Shown piece by piece: positions 1 through 10,101 of a DNA stretch of 64,000 bases; positions within the stretch are counted from its first letter, which is position 1; each line of letters starts with the position of its first letter. The position numbers and the translations under genes were made by a program. Origin of the DNA: Moniliophthora roreri (taxonomy: Eukaryota > Basidiomycota > Agaricomycetes > Agaricales > Marasmiaceae); the NCBI GenBank assembly GCA_001466705.2, contig LATX02000238.1, positions 62,001 through 126,000 of the forward strand, in the 5' to 3' direction. The notes beneath the pieces are model-generated. The model was not told where the DNA came from. It saw nothing but the letters and a program-made list of their open reading frames with translations, and made no database searches.

Positions 1-1481
1 TATTTTCAGATGATAGACGAACACATCAACTTTGAACAAGACAAGTACTGGAACGATTATGAGAACATGATCTATATCTTAAACTGGAGAAGTGCGAATT
101 TGACGTCGTCAAAACGCTCTTCCTAGGATTGGTCATCACCCCAGGACATGTCCAAATGGATCCAACGAAGTTAGCGGGAATTAAAGATTGGGAATCACCG
201 ACTACAGTCAAAGGTGTGAGATCTTTCCTCGGATTCGCAAATTTCTATCGGAAATTTATAGGACGATATGTGGAAATCGCACGACCTTTGCACAATTTGA
301 CGAAGAAAAACATACCCTTCAAATAGACAAAGCTATGTCAAATAGCTTTCAAGACAATGAATTTGAAATTCCTACAACAACCAATTCTGACAATGGTGGA
401 CGATACACAACCCTTCATTATTGAAGCTGACACATCAAAATGGGCTACAGGGGCTGTATTATGACAAAAGGACACAGATAACGAATTCCACCTGTGCGGA
501 TACCTGTCGCACGCCCTCACGGAGACAGAATGAAACTACGAGATCTACGACAGAGAACTTTTAGCAATAGTAAACGCCCTTAAAGCATGGGAACGCTATC
601 TGCTTGGTTCCACTCACCCAGTGACAATTCTATCCGATCACAAAAATTTGTCTTACTTCAGAACCGCACAGAAGTTAAATCGAAGACAAGCCCGATGGAG
701 TCTTTATCTCTCTCAATTTGAACTCCAACTGATTCACGTACCGGGAACAAAGATGGTACAATCAGATGTGTTGTCAAGAAGACCAGATCTCATAGAGGAG
801 GAAGACACAGAAAACGAGGATGTCGTTGTATTACCTGATAAGTTATTCATTAATACAATCGACACGGAACTGAAGGACATGCTTGAAGAAGCACTACCGA
901 CAGACGAATTTTTCAAAATGACAGTAGAGTCATTACTGAAAAAGGGAGTCACACCAATCAAATCCTCGTTACAAGATTGGAGGACAACGGACGGAATCCT
1001 CTATTACAAGAATAGAGCATACGTTCCAAATGATCCAAAAGTACGCAAACACCTTGTGAAATTGATTCATGAAGCACTACCACATGGACATCCGGGCCAA
1101 TGGAACACTGTTGATCAAATCCAAAGAAACTATTGGTGGCCAGGAATGACAAAATACATCAAAGCATTTGTGGATGGATGTGCAGTGTGTCAACAGATGA
1201 AAATCAATACACACCCTACACAAGTACCATTACAACCTATAGGAGGACACAAAGATGCGTTACCATTCCAAATTATCACAATGGATTTGATCACAGACCT
1301 TCCAGAAGTAGACGGTTGCAATGCAATCTTAGTCGTGGTGGACCACACCACTACTAAAGGGGTGATTTTCATTCCATGCAAGAAGAAACTAGATGCAGCG
1401 GAAACAGCCAAACTTCTTTTTCAACATGTATACAAGAGGTTCGGACTACTGGACAAGATCATTTCAGATAGAGACCCTTAT
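1..1481 (+). pseudogene. pol: pol fragment: RT end, RNase H, integrase N-terminal half
   Basis: The first 330 bases encode the RT connection region (LFLGLVITPGHVQMDPTKLAG, then GVRSFLGFANFYRKFI). RNase H follows, with IIEADTSKWATGAVL near 415-465 and YEIYDRELLAIVNAL near 538-580. An integrase zinc-binding domain with H..H and CAVCQQMK lies near 1065-1200. The integrase core starts with the first Asp in ITMDLITDLPE and reaches SDRDP near 1475. Several stops (near 325, 463 and 529) interrupt RT and RNase H. After SDRDP the sequence jumps to the region after the core. About 350 bp present in element 2, including the catalytic Glu, is missing. Confidence 0.93.
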
Positions 1482-2031
1482 TCCATCAGTGGAGAAATGA
1501 ATTGAAGAACTCAAAAGGTTAAGGGAGAAAACCTCAGCACTCTTAGACATTTCCGCAAGGAGGATGAAAGAAAGAAATAGAAGATGTTTTGACAAGTTTG
1601 AAAAAGGACAAAAGGTTTGGCTAGAAGGGAAGAATCTCTCGCTTGGTTACCCTTCGCCAAAACTGTCACCAAAAAGAGAAGGACCCTTTGAAATAGAAGA
1701 GGTGATGGGACCAGTAACCTACAAGCTAAAACTCCCGTTCCAATGGAGAATTCACCCTGTCTTCCACACCGGACTTCTCACACCATTTAGGGAAAACGAT
1801 ATCCATGGACCGAACTTTCTTGAACCACCACCTGACATCATAGAAGGACAAGAAGAGTTTGAAGTGGAAGCAATCATTGGCCATCGACCGAAAGGAAAGA
1901 AGAAAGGAAAGACCCAGAAACCAACCCATTACCTCGTGTCTTGGAAAGGATATGACTCGTCTCACAATCAATGGAAAAGGCCGAGTGCCCTCAAACATTC
2001 GATGGAGTTGTATCTGGAATATAAAATCTGA
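1482..2031 (+). pseudogene. pol: pol 3' end: integrase C-terminus and chromodomain
   Basis: This follows the internal deletion and is in a different frame at the junction. The frame reads GQKVWLEGKNL, KLSPKREGPFEI and WRIHPVFHTGLL, the usual integrase C-terminal module. A chromodomain follows (FEVEAIIGHR, then HYLVSWKGYDSSHNQW). It stops at 2029-2031. In chromoviruses this domain directs integration to marked chromatin, so the downstream ORF at 2065 must be a separate translation unit. Only 33 nt separate this stop from that ATG. Confidence 0.92.
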
Positions 2032-2892
2032 TATAATCTCCCTTAGAACTCCATTCTAACAAACATGTCTTCCGAACTCCCATATTCATCTCGACAAGTC
2101 TTTTCACACGAAGTAACACATACTGGAGTATACCGCCCCAGTGCGTTCGAACTCCTCTTCCTCATTAATTCCAAAGACTACGACAATCAAATAACCGCCA
2201 CTGTTCAAGAGAACGACAGACTTCAAGCCTTCTGGGGCAGTCTGCTCTTTCTAAGGGGCCATCGCTGCAGGATGAACAAAGCCTTAGTGCAATTAGATTG
2301 TCAAGCCGGAACATTTGCCGAAGCCATGACCAATGACGAAGACGCAATTCAACTAATGGGCCCAATAACGGTACCAGTACCTGTTCTAGACGTCGAGAAC
2401 TTACCAGTTCACGTAGAAATTCCGAAAGACGATGACGAACCTTTCCCAGACAGCAAGGACATCAACCCCAACGAACCCGCCTTCTTCCACGAGCTCCAGC
2501 GAACTCGACGAAGACTCCGAAGAGCGATTGTCGTTGCTTGTGGCCAATGCCTTCTCCAGACAAGACAGAGATTACGTCTTGCATCTCCTACCATCAATCC
2601 CGATCCAACAGAACATACTAACACCATCACCGATTCTCAGAACGAACTCGTCTACCCCATTGAGCCATCAAGCAATCAAACCTCTGATTCCTCTGGAGAG
2701 ATCTCCAACTCAGCTGAACGAACACAATTACTCCCCACCACCTCCCCACATACAACACCTCCTCCTACATCCGAACCAAGATTCGAATCACCTGGATTCC
2801 CCGATAGCTCCGTCGCCCATGAACGCTGATTCGACAATACAAACCAATTCTCCACCACCGATGAACCGACTAACTCTGGAACATCGATCAGT

Positions 2893-3144
2893 GTGGGACG
2901 ACGAGGACCTCAACGACGAACCAGAAGAAATACAACCCGTCGACAGATCGAGGAATCTTACACCGCATACAATGGAATGGACAGAAGAGGTGTACGAGCG
3001 ACTTTGTGCCCTGTGTGCAGATTGGAGAAACACTGTGCCACTGACTGCAGGCAGTATAGTTGCCCACTCTGCACCAAACGTGCACCTGGACATTTATCTC
3101 ATGACTGCCATGACCGACGAAGGGCTCGAAGAACTTCGAAGTGA
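2893..3144 (+). other. overlapping zinc-knuckle reading frame inside ORF3 (element 1)
   Basis: This frame lies one base behind the SVWDDE frame. It encodes two zinc-binding knuckles: CPVCRLEKHCATDC (C-x2-C-x4-H-x4-C) and CPLCTKRAPGHLSHDC (C-x2-C-x6-H-x4-C), with Arg-rich flanks. It is in frame with the N-terminal part of ORF3 (2065-2829), interrupted by one TGA at 2827. The same two knuckles with identical spacing occur in the same relative frame of element 2. That is hard to explain unless the frame is, or was, translated. Confidence 0.6.
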
Positions 3145-3368
3145 AACCATCCCCTTCATGATCCGACTGCTCACGACAATCTTGCAGACAATCTCGCCTG
3201 GGACGATGAGATCTATGGAGATGGAGAATCCTAGTCAATGAGAACCATCGCCGAGACCAGCAATTGTAGTTGACATCAGAGAAGATGAAGGACCGAGGTA
3301 TTTTTACAGAATGGATCAGCCGCAGTTTCAAGGAGAATGGTTACATATGGGACAGCCGGTTACAAGCG

Positions 3369-3382
3369 TAAAAAGGGGGTAA
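3369..3382 (+). promoter_or_regulatory. polypurine tract, plus-strand primer of element 1
   Basis: A purine run (GTAAAAAGGGGGTAA) lies directly upstream of the LTR start TGTTAC, at the expected position for the plus-strand priming site. It overlaps the last codons of ORF3. Confidence 0.8.
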
Positions 3383-3912
3383 TGTTACAATTTTTCACTT
3401 TGGACAGACATTTCTTCCATTTTCTTTCCCTGTATTGCCAATCTGGGCAACTTAGTGCCCAACATTATGCTTCCCTTTGACATCTAGACTCGTTCACTTT
3501 CCCAGTTCCCTTCTTATAAATCATTCTATAACTTTCCAATATTTTCTTTATGATATCATTCCAATTCTTTTTCTCATTGACACTTCTTCGACATTCCATT
3601 ACTTTCTATCTTGATTACCTTATACATTTTCCATCGTGTTCTTGGACGTTCTATGTTGTACAAACACATAACTACAATGGATGTATAAAAGGTAGATAGG
3701 ACTAGGTTATAGCTCTTCAGCTTGACCTGGTTTAATCAAACTTGTGTTTAGCCAACGAATGAACTTCTGAACTCTAGCTTTTCTTAAGCTAGCTCTCTAA
3801 CTTGAACCTAACTCCTTTGGGAAAGGAACTTACCTTTCTTGTCGAAGTTAACTCCGCATCACTACGTCAAGTGGTGTTGAGTTGTTGTCATTGCTGCGCA
3901 AGTAACGTAACA
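3383..3912 (+). repeat. 3' LTR of element 1 (530 bp)
   Basis: It starts TGTTACAATT and ends AAGTAACGTAACA, with TGTTA/TAACA inverted ends. A TATA box (TATAAAAG, near 3685) lies 34 nt before CAGCTTGACCTGG. The same motif and spacing occur in the other two LTRs of the window. The terminal sequence GCTGCGCAAGTAACGTAACA is shared with element 2. The partner LTR is outside the window, so the target duplication cannot be checked. Confidence 0.93.
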
Positions 3913-4709
3913 CCTACCAAGCCATCTAGCAAGGCTACCACCACTACTTCTGGGGAGGCTGATCCCTTTGTTATCATTTTTGTCTATCTCAAGAATCTGA
4001 TCTATACTACACCATATGGTGTTGCCCATTTTGGCATCTACATGGCTCATGAACAGTGAGTTATCAAGAATACAACGTGGCATGAAGTAACTGACAAGTA
4101 TAGTCCATTTATCATGGGGGGTTCCAACCAGCCTGTATTTCCCATCAATATCCTGTGCCAACAGTCCATTGCCAATAAGGTCTCTTGCCTCATGCTTGCC
4201 ATTGTTGAAGACATCTATTGTCAGGGAATCGAACAGGACCTCAATGAGATTCTCGACTTTCTTCAATCTTCTGAAGCTTTTGAGAATGTCTGCACTGTTA
4301 TAGATCTGGAATCACATTATTTTTGGGCAATTATCCTAGAGAAGCAAGTTGGTGTTTTTTGCAATGAGTAAGTTTAGATTTTTTTTGTCATATCTGTTGC
4401 TGACACTGTCCTGGGCAGTCAGCACTCACATTATGGAACAGGCCAACCTCCCAAACCCACAGCTCATTTGCAGGTGCTGTCTTTGCAATAATAATACATG
4501 GTCAAAGCCCTTGCCAGAACTAGGTCTCTTCCTCATTCACTCCAGTGCCAAGGTTGACATTGCCTACTATTCCTCCCAGTAATCTTCAGACCCCAAAGCA
4601 GAAAAAGAAGTCAACTCAGCCTGCATCTGATGAATACAATAAATTCCTGGAGTCCAGTAAGTAAATCTAGAACTATCATATACATTTATTTCTGATGTTC
4701 AGATGAACA
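3913..4709. other. old AT-rich, CpG-poor coding-like DNA between the two elements
   Basis: Short + strand open stretches (3913-4059, 4114-4371, 4349-4582 and about 4590-4660, the last followed by GTAAGT and a later CAG) look like remnants of exons, but I recognise no family. The stretch continues on the far side of element 2 at 11872, because element 2 inserted into it. CpG is very rare here. I see no intact gene. Confidence 0.5.
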
Positions 4710-4714
4710 GAAAC
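4710..4714. repeat. target-site duplication GAAAC, left
   Basis: GAAAC directly precedes the LTR at 4715 and recurs directly after the other LTR at 11867-11871. A 5-bp duplication is usual for Ty3/gypsy integrases and fixes the element's ends. Confidence 0.95.
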
Positions 4715-5110
4715 TGTTACGTTACTTGCACAGCAACGACAACAACTCATCAACACCCGAAGGTAATGAAGAGCCTTTCAGGTTCAAGTTCAAGTTCGCT
4801 CAGAGGTTTTCTGAGGTTCTGAGGTCCAACGGTTCTTTGCAAGCACAAGGTAAGATTAACCAGGTCAAGCTGGAGAGCTATGACCCAATTCTGTAGTCCT
4901 TAAATACATAACGTGTATCTACTCGTTTGTATGTACTAGAATGTTATAGAAGGGTATAGAACGATTAGTAACACTACTTCGGAGCCGTTTTTGAGTCGTA
5001 TAGAAAGAGATAGAAGGAAAGAAGCATAGTCAGGTGGTGGTACAGTAAAGGAAAGAGAATATGGTCATGTAATAGTACAAGCAAAGGAGAAAAGAATAGA
5101 GTTCATAACA
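4715..5110 (-). repeat. 3' LTR of element 2 (396 bp)
   Basis: On the + strand it reads TGTTACGTTACTTGC at the left and GTTCATAACA at the right. It differs from the partner LTR only at five CpG sites (near 4730, 4910, 4982, 5061 and 5105). It contains TATTTAAG followed 34 nt later by CAGCTTGACCT on the - strand. Confidence 0.97.
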
Positions 5111-5121
5111 CCAGCCCGTCC

Positions 5122-6585
5122 CTACGTAGCAGATCCCATTCTGACTACATGTACGATTCGTCCGTCGGGCAGGGTTACTTCTTGCAGGCCATGGTCTGGG
5201 ATTCCTACAAACATCGGTATGAGTTCGTCGGGGTCGGTTACTTCTGTCGTCTGCTCCGTATCACTGTTCTCCGTCTCCATAGAGGTCATCGTCGTAGTCA
5301 CACCCATGGAGATCGTAGTTAGGAGGCTGTGTGCTCCCGGGATTGTCCGTTTGAGGAAATCTATGTGGCCTTCATCGGAGACTACAATGCCAAGGTATAT
5401 GCCCAGGTGCAAATAGTCCGCACTCCTTGCAATGGTAGCTCGGACAGTTGCAGGCGCGGTGGTACGCCACTCGGCACACAGGGCACAAAGAAATTCGTGC
5501 ACTTCTTCTACAGTTGCTCTCTGCTCTGCTTGTTCCGCTGTTTCGGAGACTGTCTCGTCGTCCCATACTGAAGCTGGAGGAGCCATAGTGGGTGGAGCTC
5601 CAGTCGGCGGGGCTGTATCTGGTGGGGGTCCAGTCACCCCAGGAGTTTGTGTACACCCGTGTAACGATCTGTACCCCTGGGTTAGCGTGGACGACGTCTC
5701 TAATACTGACGAAGGCGGGGTTGAACTGTCCGTTTGCCAGGAAAGGTAGTGTGGAGGGAGCGAGGGGTTGAAGGGGTCTGTGGGAGTGGATGTTGGTGCA
5801 GATTGGGGCTGAGATTCGGGGGTCGGAGAGGGAGATGCCGAGGCGACACCAATGGACTGGGCGTAGAGGGGGCTTGAATCCCGACTTGAGCTATCAGAGG
5901 GATAGAGGAGTTCGGAGGGAGAATCGGCATTGGGTTCAGACTTGACGGGAGTAGGACTGGAGGGGGGCTCGAGCTTGGGGACCACAGTGGAGGGATTAGT
6001 CAGCCTAGGTAAAACAGGCTCTGTTCGGGTATGACGGGGGCAAAAGTCGTGCTGATCACGGGCAAGCTCCACAGCTGCCTGGATCCTGGCGTTGTACGTT
6101 GTCACTGCTCGTAAGAATTCTGGACTATTTGGATCTGAGTCGCAAACGTCCGGGGAGAGGGAACCTAGTCGAGACACGGAAACAGGGAGTTGTCATTCAA
6201 AGGAATCAGAGCGAGGGGGGAGAGAAGGTACCGTCATGGGCCCCTGTAGAATCAGTGGGGCGGGTCCCGATGCCACTGCATTGAATGCAAGATTAGCAGC
6301 GTATACATTCGTCTCCTCAATGATCGCATTGAGGGAGACACGTTGGGCCCGAATTCATATAAGACCATCAATGGCGTACTGTAGGTGGGGCTGCCCCACA
6401 GACACATTTCGAAGGGCGTCGTCGTGTCCGCCGGTATTGACCAGGAATAAGAGTTTGAAGGGAGAGGGAGTAAAGGGGCCGGAATAGGTAACGTCGTCGG
6501 AAAATGCAGTAATTCCAGGGGGAGTGTTGGGGAGGCTGCGAATGCTGTAAGAGCCAGTGCTAGAGGAAGCAGTTGCATGAGACAT
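5122..6585 (-). pseudogene. third ORF (ORF3) of element 2, about 488 codons, unknown function
   Basis: ATG at 6585 lies 17 nt after the pol stop, and the stop at 5122 is 12 bp from the 3' LTR. Two in-frame TGA codons (6355-6357 and near 6196) interrupt an otherwise single frame. Blocks shared with element 1 are PFTPSPFKLLFLV, LQGPMTVPS, PNSPEFLRAV, SVWDDETV, FLCALCAEWR, LHLGIYL and TTTMTSMETEN. The middle 170 residues are Pro/Ser/Thr-rich with acidic patches. No transmembrane segment or signal peptide is visible. Constant position and conserved ends in two diverged elements argue that it is an ordinary part of this lineage. Confidence 0.82.
5372..5566 (-). other. overlapping zinc-knuckle reading frame inside ORF3 (element 2)
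   Basis: From ATG at 5566 (MGRRDS) the frame one base behind ORF3 encodes CPVCRVAYHRACNC (C-x2-C-x4-H-x4-C) and CKECGLFAPGHIPWHC (C-x2-C-x6-H-x4-C), then stops at 5372. Knuckle spacing and the APGH core match element 1 exactly, and so does the frame offset relative to SVWDDE. Zinc knuckles of this type bind nucleic acid in Gag and related proteins. How the frame would be reached (internal start, frameshift or splicing) cannot be seen. Confidence 0.6.
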
Positions 6586-6602
6586 TGGGATTGAGGTTTT
6601 GG

Positions 6603-7880
6603 TTACAGCTTATTCTTGACTATATAGTCAAGATACAGGTCCATCGCGTGTTCCAATTCCCCTTTAGTCTTCCATTCATTATGCGAGGAGTCGAAGCCTT
6701 TCCAGGACACAAGGAACCGTCTGGGCTTCCGCAGCGGCTTGTGACCTACGATCACTTCTATTTTGAATTCCTCGTGACCCTCTACTATGTCCGGGGGTGG
6801 TTCTAAAAAGTTCCTCCCGTGGGCTTCGGTCTCTTTGTACAGTCTCAATAGGCCAGCGTGGAAAACAGGGTGAATCCTCCACTGAGGTGGGAGTTTAAGC
6901 CTGTAAGTCACGGGTCCCATGATTTTATCGATAACAAAGGGTCCCTCTCGTTTGGGTGAGAGTTTTTTGTTCGGGTAACCGAAGTCAAGGTTCTTTCCCT
7001 CTAGCCATACCTTCTGTCCTTCCGTAAACTTGTCTGTCCCCTTGTTTGCCCTTTCGATCATCTTCTTCTGTGCTATCTCCATCATTCCCGCTACATCTCC
7101 TCATAGTTTCCACAGCTTGTGTAACCGTTCTTCTACCGATGGGACGGAGGTTTTCTCGAACGCTGTGGGTAATGGTCTCGGATTATATCCCATGATCATG
7201 AAGAATGGGGAGTTTCTGGTTACGGAATGGGTTCTATTGTTGTGGGCGAACTCTGCCATGTGTAAGTAGGAACTCCATTCGGTCTGTTCTTTCGAGCAGA
7301 ACATCCTCAAGTATATTTCCATTTCCTGGTTAACTCTTTCAGTTTCTCCGTCACTTTGTGGATGGTAAGTGGTACTCATCGCGTGCTTGACTCCTAAGAG
7401 TCTCATTGTTTCTTGGAACACAGCTGCTGCAAATCTAGGGTCTCGGTCTGAAATGATCTTGTCTGGTAGTCTGTATCGTTTATACACGTTTCGTAAAAGA
7501 AGTTCCGCTGCTTGGGGGTCATCCAGTTTCTTGGTGCATGGAATGAAAATTGCCCCCTTTGAGGACGAATGGTCTACCACGACCATTATCGTGTCAAACC
7601 CATGTGACTCTGGCAAATCCATGACGAGATCTATCGTGATGATCTGGAACAGTGTCGCGTTCGGGACTCCTGCGATTGGCTGTATCCCAACTTTCGTTGG
7701 GTGTGTGTTGACCTTCATTTGCTGGCAGACTGCGCATCCATCCATGAAACTTTTAACAAACTTCGCCATCTCTGGCCACCAGTAATCCCGCTGTACAAGA
7801 TCCAATGTTCTGAATTGTCCCGGATGTCCGAACGGCTGTCCCTCGTGTATCGTTCTTGTGATCTCTTGTCTGAGTACCAC
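6603..7880 (-). pseudogene. pol: integrase with chromodomain (element 2)
   Basis: The zinc-binding domain is HEGQPFGHPG with CAVCQQMK. The full catalytic triad is present: D in IITIDLVMDLPE, D in IISDRDPRF and E in SDGETERVNQEM. The C-terminal module has EGQKVWLEGKNL and WRIHPVFHAGLL, and a chromodomain (FKIEVIVGHK, then FLVSWKGFDSSHNEW) leads to the TAA at 6603. One TGA near 7101 splits core from C-terminus, and another near 7910 separates it from RNase H. Both fit CGA to TGA change. All catalytic residues remain. Confidence 0.95.
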
Positions 7881-7910
7881 GTCATCAGGGACATAGATCC
7901 GTCCTTTGTA

Positions 7911-9549
7911 TCATATAAGGCTATCGTTAACTTCCCAATCGGATAGCACTGATTTGATCAGCAGTAGTCCACTCGTGGTCAAAGCTTCTAGTGTCATTTT
8001 ATGAAAGTCATCGGACCCTAAACGATCTCTCAACTTAGCTTGTAAGTCTAGATCGACAATGTTGATGAACAACCGGTCCAGTAAGAGGACGATGTCATCA
8101 TTGTCGTTATCGTTCTCCTGTATATGGTTATCCCTCCTTGAAAGCGCATCTGATTGCACCATCTCACGTCCTGGTACGTGCACTAGTCGTAAATTGAACA
8201 TCGACAGTGTGAGGCTCTATCAGGCTTGCCGTCGGTTCAGTTTCTGTGCTGTGTGGAAGTAAGTCAGGTTCTTGTGATCACATAGGACTGTCACCGGGTG
8301 AGGTCCTTCCATCAGGTAATGTCTCCACATTTCCAGAGCTTGGATGATCGCAAATAGTTCCCTGTCAGATCTCGTAATTCCTTTCCATTGCATCGAAAGC
8401 ATGTGAGATATAACCACACGGGTGCAGTTCTCCATCCGGTCTCTCTTGTCGCAGAACTCCGCCTGATGCCCATTTCAATGTGTCCGTTTCAATGATGAAG
8501 GGTCGTTTTGGATCTGGTAGCCGTAGGACCGGCTCTTGCTGGAATCGTCGTTTCAACGTGTTGAAGGCTGCGTCACAGGTTGCAGTCCAGTTGAATGGAA
8601 CTCCTTTCTTTGTTAAGTCGTATAATGGCTTCGCGATTGCCGAATAATTCCTGATGAACTTCCGATAGAAGTTCGTGAATCCTGTGAAGCTGCGCACCCC
8701 GGTGACGGTCCTCGGGGCTGGCCATTCGCTGATTCCCAACAGTTTGGTGGGGTCCATCACAATTTGTCCTGGTCTGATGACAAGGCCTAGGAAGTCGATC
8801 TCTCATACATCGAACTTGCATTTATGGGGTTTCAGGTATAGATCTTGTTCCTTTAGGCATTGCAGTAGCCGTATCGTGCGTTCCCGATGTTGTTCTTTGT
8901 TTTCCGAGTAGATAAGGATGTCGTCCATGTATACTAGACACCATCCTTCGGCCATGAAGTCCTGCAACACATCGTCCATGAAGGCCTGGAAAGTGGCAGG
9001 GCTATTCATCAGTCCGAAAAACATGACAGTAGGTTCGAAAAGCCCTCTATTTGTCTTGAACGCCGCCTTCCACTGATCTCCATCCTTGATCCTGACGTTG
9101 TTATAGCCATTGCGAAGATCCAGCTTTGAAAAGATCGTAGCGTCTTTAAGCCTATCGATAAGATCGGAGACGAGTGGCAAGGGGTATGCGTTCTTGATCG
9201 TCCTGTGATTCAGTCTTCGGTAATCCTGAGTTGGTCGTAATTTTCCTTTTTCCTTTTTCCCTACAAAGAAGAATGGAGACGCCATCGGGGACTTGGACTT
9301 CCGGATATACTCTTTTCGAAGGTTCTCTGTGAGGAAATTGTCTAGTTCCGTTTGTTCCAATGCCGTAAGGGAGTAGACCTTGCAGTCTCGTGGGGTAAAT
9401 TCCGGTTTTAGTTCGATGGTGTGGTCATAGGGTCTGGATATGGGAAAATGTTCCGCCTCTTTGTCTTCGAACTGCCCATGATACTGCGACAAGTATTCCG
9501 GTACCGATATGGTAGCAGCCAGGTCCGTTGTTTCAGTGTTATGTTCCAA
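7911..9549 (-). pseudogene. pol: reverse transcriptase and RNase H (element 2)
   Basis: RT motifs are [27 protein letters not shown], the active site [10 protein letters not shown] near 8915-8945, [10 protein letters not shown] and GVRSFTGFTNFYRKFI. RNase H has [15 protein letters not shown] and [13 protein letters not shown], then HVPGREMVQSDALSRR. Defects are a TGA near 8800, a 2-bp loss near 8390 (NYEI then DREL out of frame), and a TGA TAG pair near 8205-8210 where CGA TGG is expected. All point substitutions are C to T or G to A. Confidence 0.95.
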
Positions 9550-10101
9550 TCACTGCGAAGTAGACAACTTAGCTCTGATATCGATCCTATGGATGAGTTC
9601 TTCCGGGGATTCGAAATCTAGAACTCCTGCTATGCATGGGATTCTAATGTACCGTTTAGTTGGGAACATGGTTCGTCCTGTGATCCAGTCCACCTCAGGG
9701 TTGTATTTTCGTAACCAAGGTAGCCCCAGAATGACTTCCTCTCTTCCTAACCCCAAGATTAAGAAGGTATCTATCATTCGCTTTGTTCCTACATTATATG
9801 TTACCATGACTGATTGCATAATCCATGCCGTTTTGTTGGCTGTCCCATCCACATTAAAGACCTTGATTCGATGGGGTAATTTCGTCCGTTCTAGGCCTAG
9901 TTTTGAGGCCTTCTCGGGACTCATAAAGAGTCCTCCTGCTCCTGAGTCTAGGAGCACGTTTGTTCCGACTTTTCCTGTTTCGTTGTTGTAAACCAAGGGA
10001 ATATGCATAGAGTTTCGTGACTGCTTAGCTAATACAACATTCGAAATAGATATCGGGAGCGGTGGGGAGAGCATCAGCCTCTTCCGCCACTTTAAAAACC
10101 C
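9550..10101 (-). pseudogene. pol: aspartic protease region of pol (element 2)
   Basis: After the frameshift site the pol frame reads LKWRKRLMLSPP. The retropepsin core follows with VLLDSGAGGLFMS (catalytic D-S-G) and the second hydrophobic motif REEVILGLPWLRKYNPEVDW. The frame ends at a TGA at 9550-9552 that appears to replace an Arg codon, since RT continues in the same frame. The frame is also open upstream to 10281, overlapping the end of gag by about 190 nt, as expected for -1 frameshifting. Confidence 0.92.

Larger units (their letters stand above)
2065..3382 (+). pseudogene. third ORF (ORF3) of element 1, unknown function
   Basis: ATG is 33 nt after the pol stop, and the final TAA (3380-3382) abuts the LTR. 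The first part (2065 to about 2829) is frame 1. It begins MSSELPYSS and contains GVYRPSAFELLFLI and MGPITVPVPV. The conserved C-terminal part is frame 2, with SVWDDED near 2889, RLCALCADWR near 3000, then TTILQTISPGTMRSMEMEN. One frameshift lies between the two, and a TGA at 3239 breaks the tail. The same blocks, in the same order and position, occur in element 2 at 5122-6585. The middle is Pro/Ser-rich. No signal peptide or transmembrane segment is visible, so it does not look like an envelope protein. Function unknown. Confidence 0.8.
1..3912 (+). mobile_element. Ty3/gypsy chromodomain retrotransposon, 3' part (element 1)
   Basis: Reading in order gives the end of reverse transcriptase, RNase H, integrase zinc-binding region, part of the integrase core, the integrase C-terminus with chromodomain, a third ORF, a polypurine tract and one LTR. 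The 5' LTR, gag and protease lie outside the window. Coding frames are broken by several stops, a frameshift and a deletion inside integrase, so this copy is not autonomous. The chromodomain and gene order place it with chromoviruses. It is related to but clearly distinct from the element at 4715-11866. Confidence 0.95.

Noticed and set aside
2065..6585. ORF3 as a retroviral-type envelope gene
   Set aside because: The position fits, but no signal peptide, membrane anchor, cleavage site or glycoprotein features are visible in either copy.
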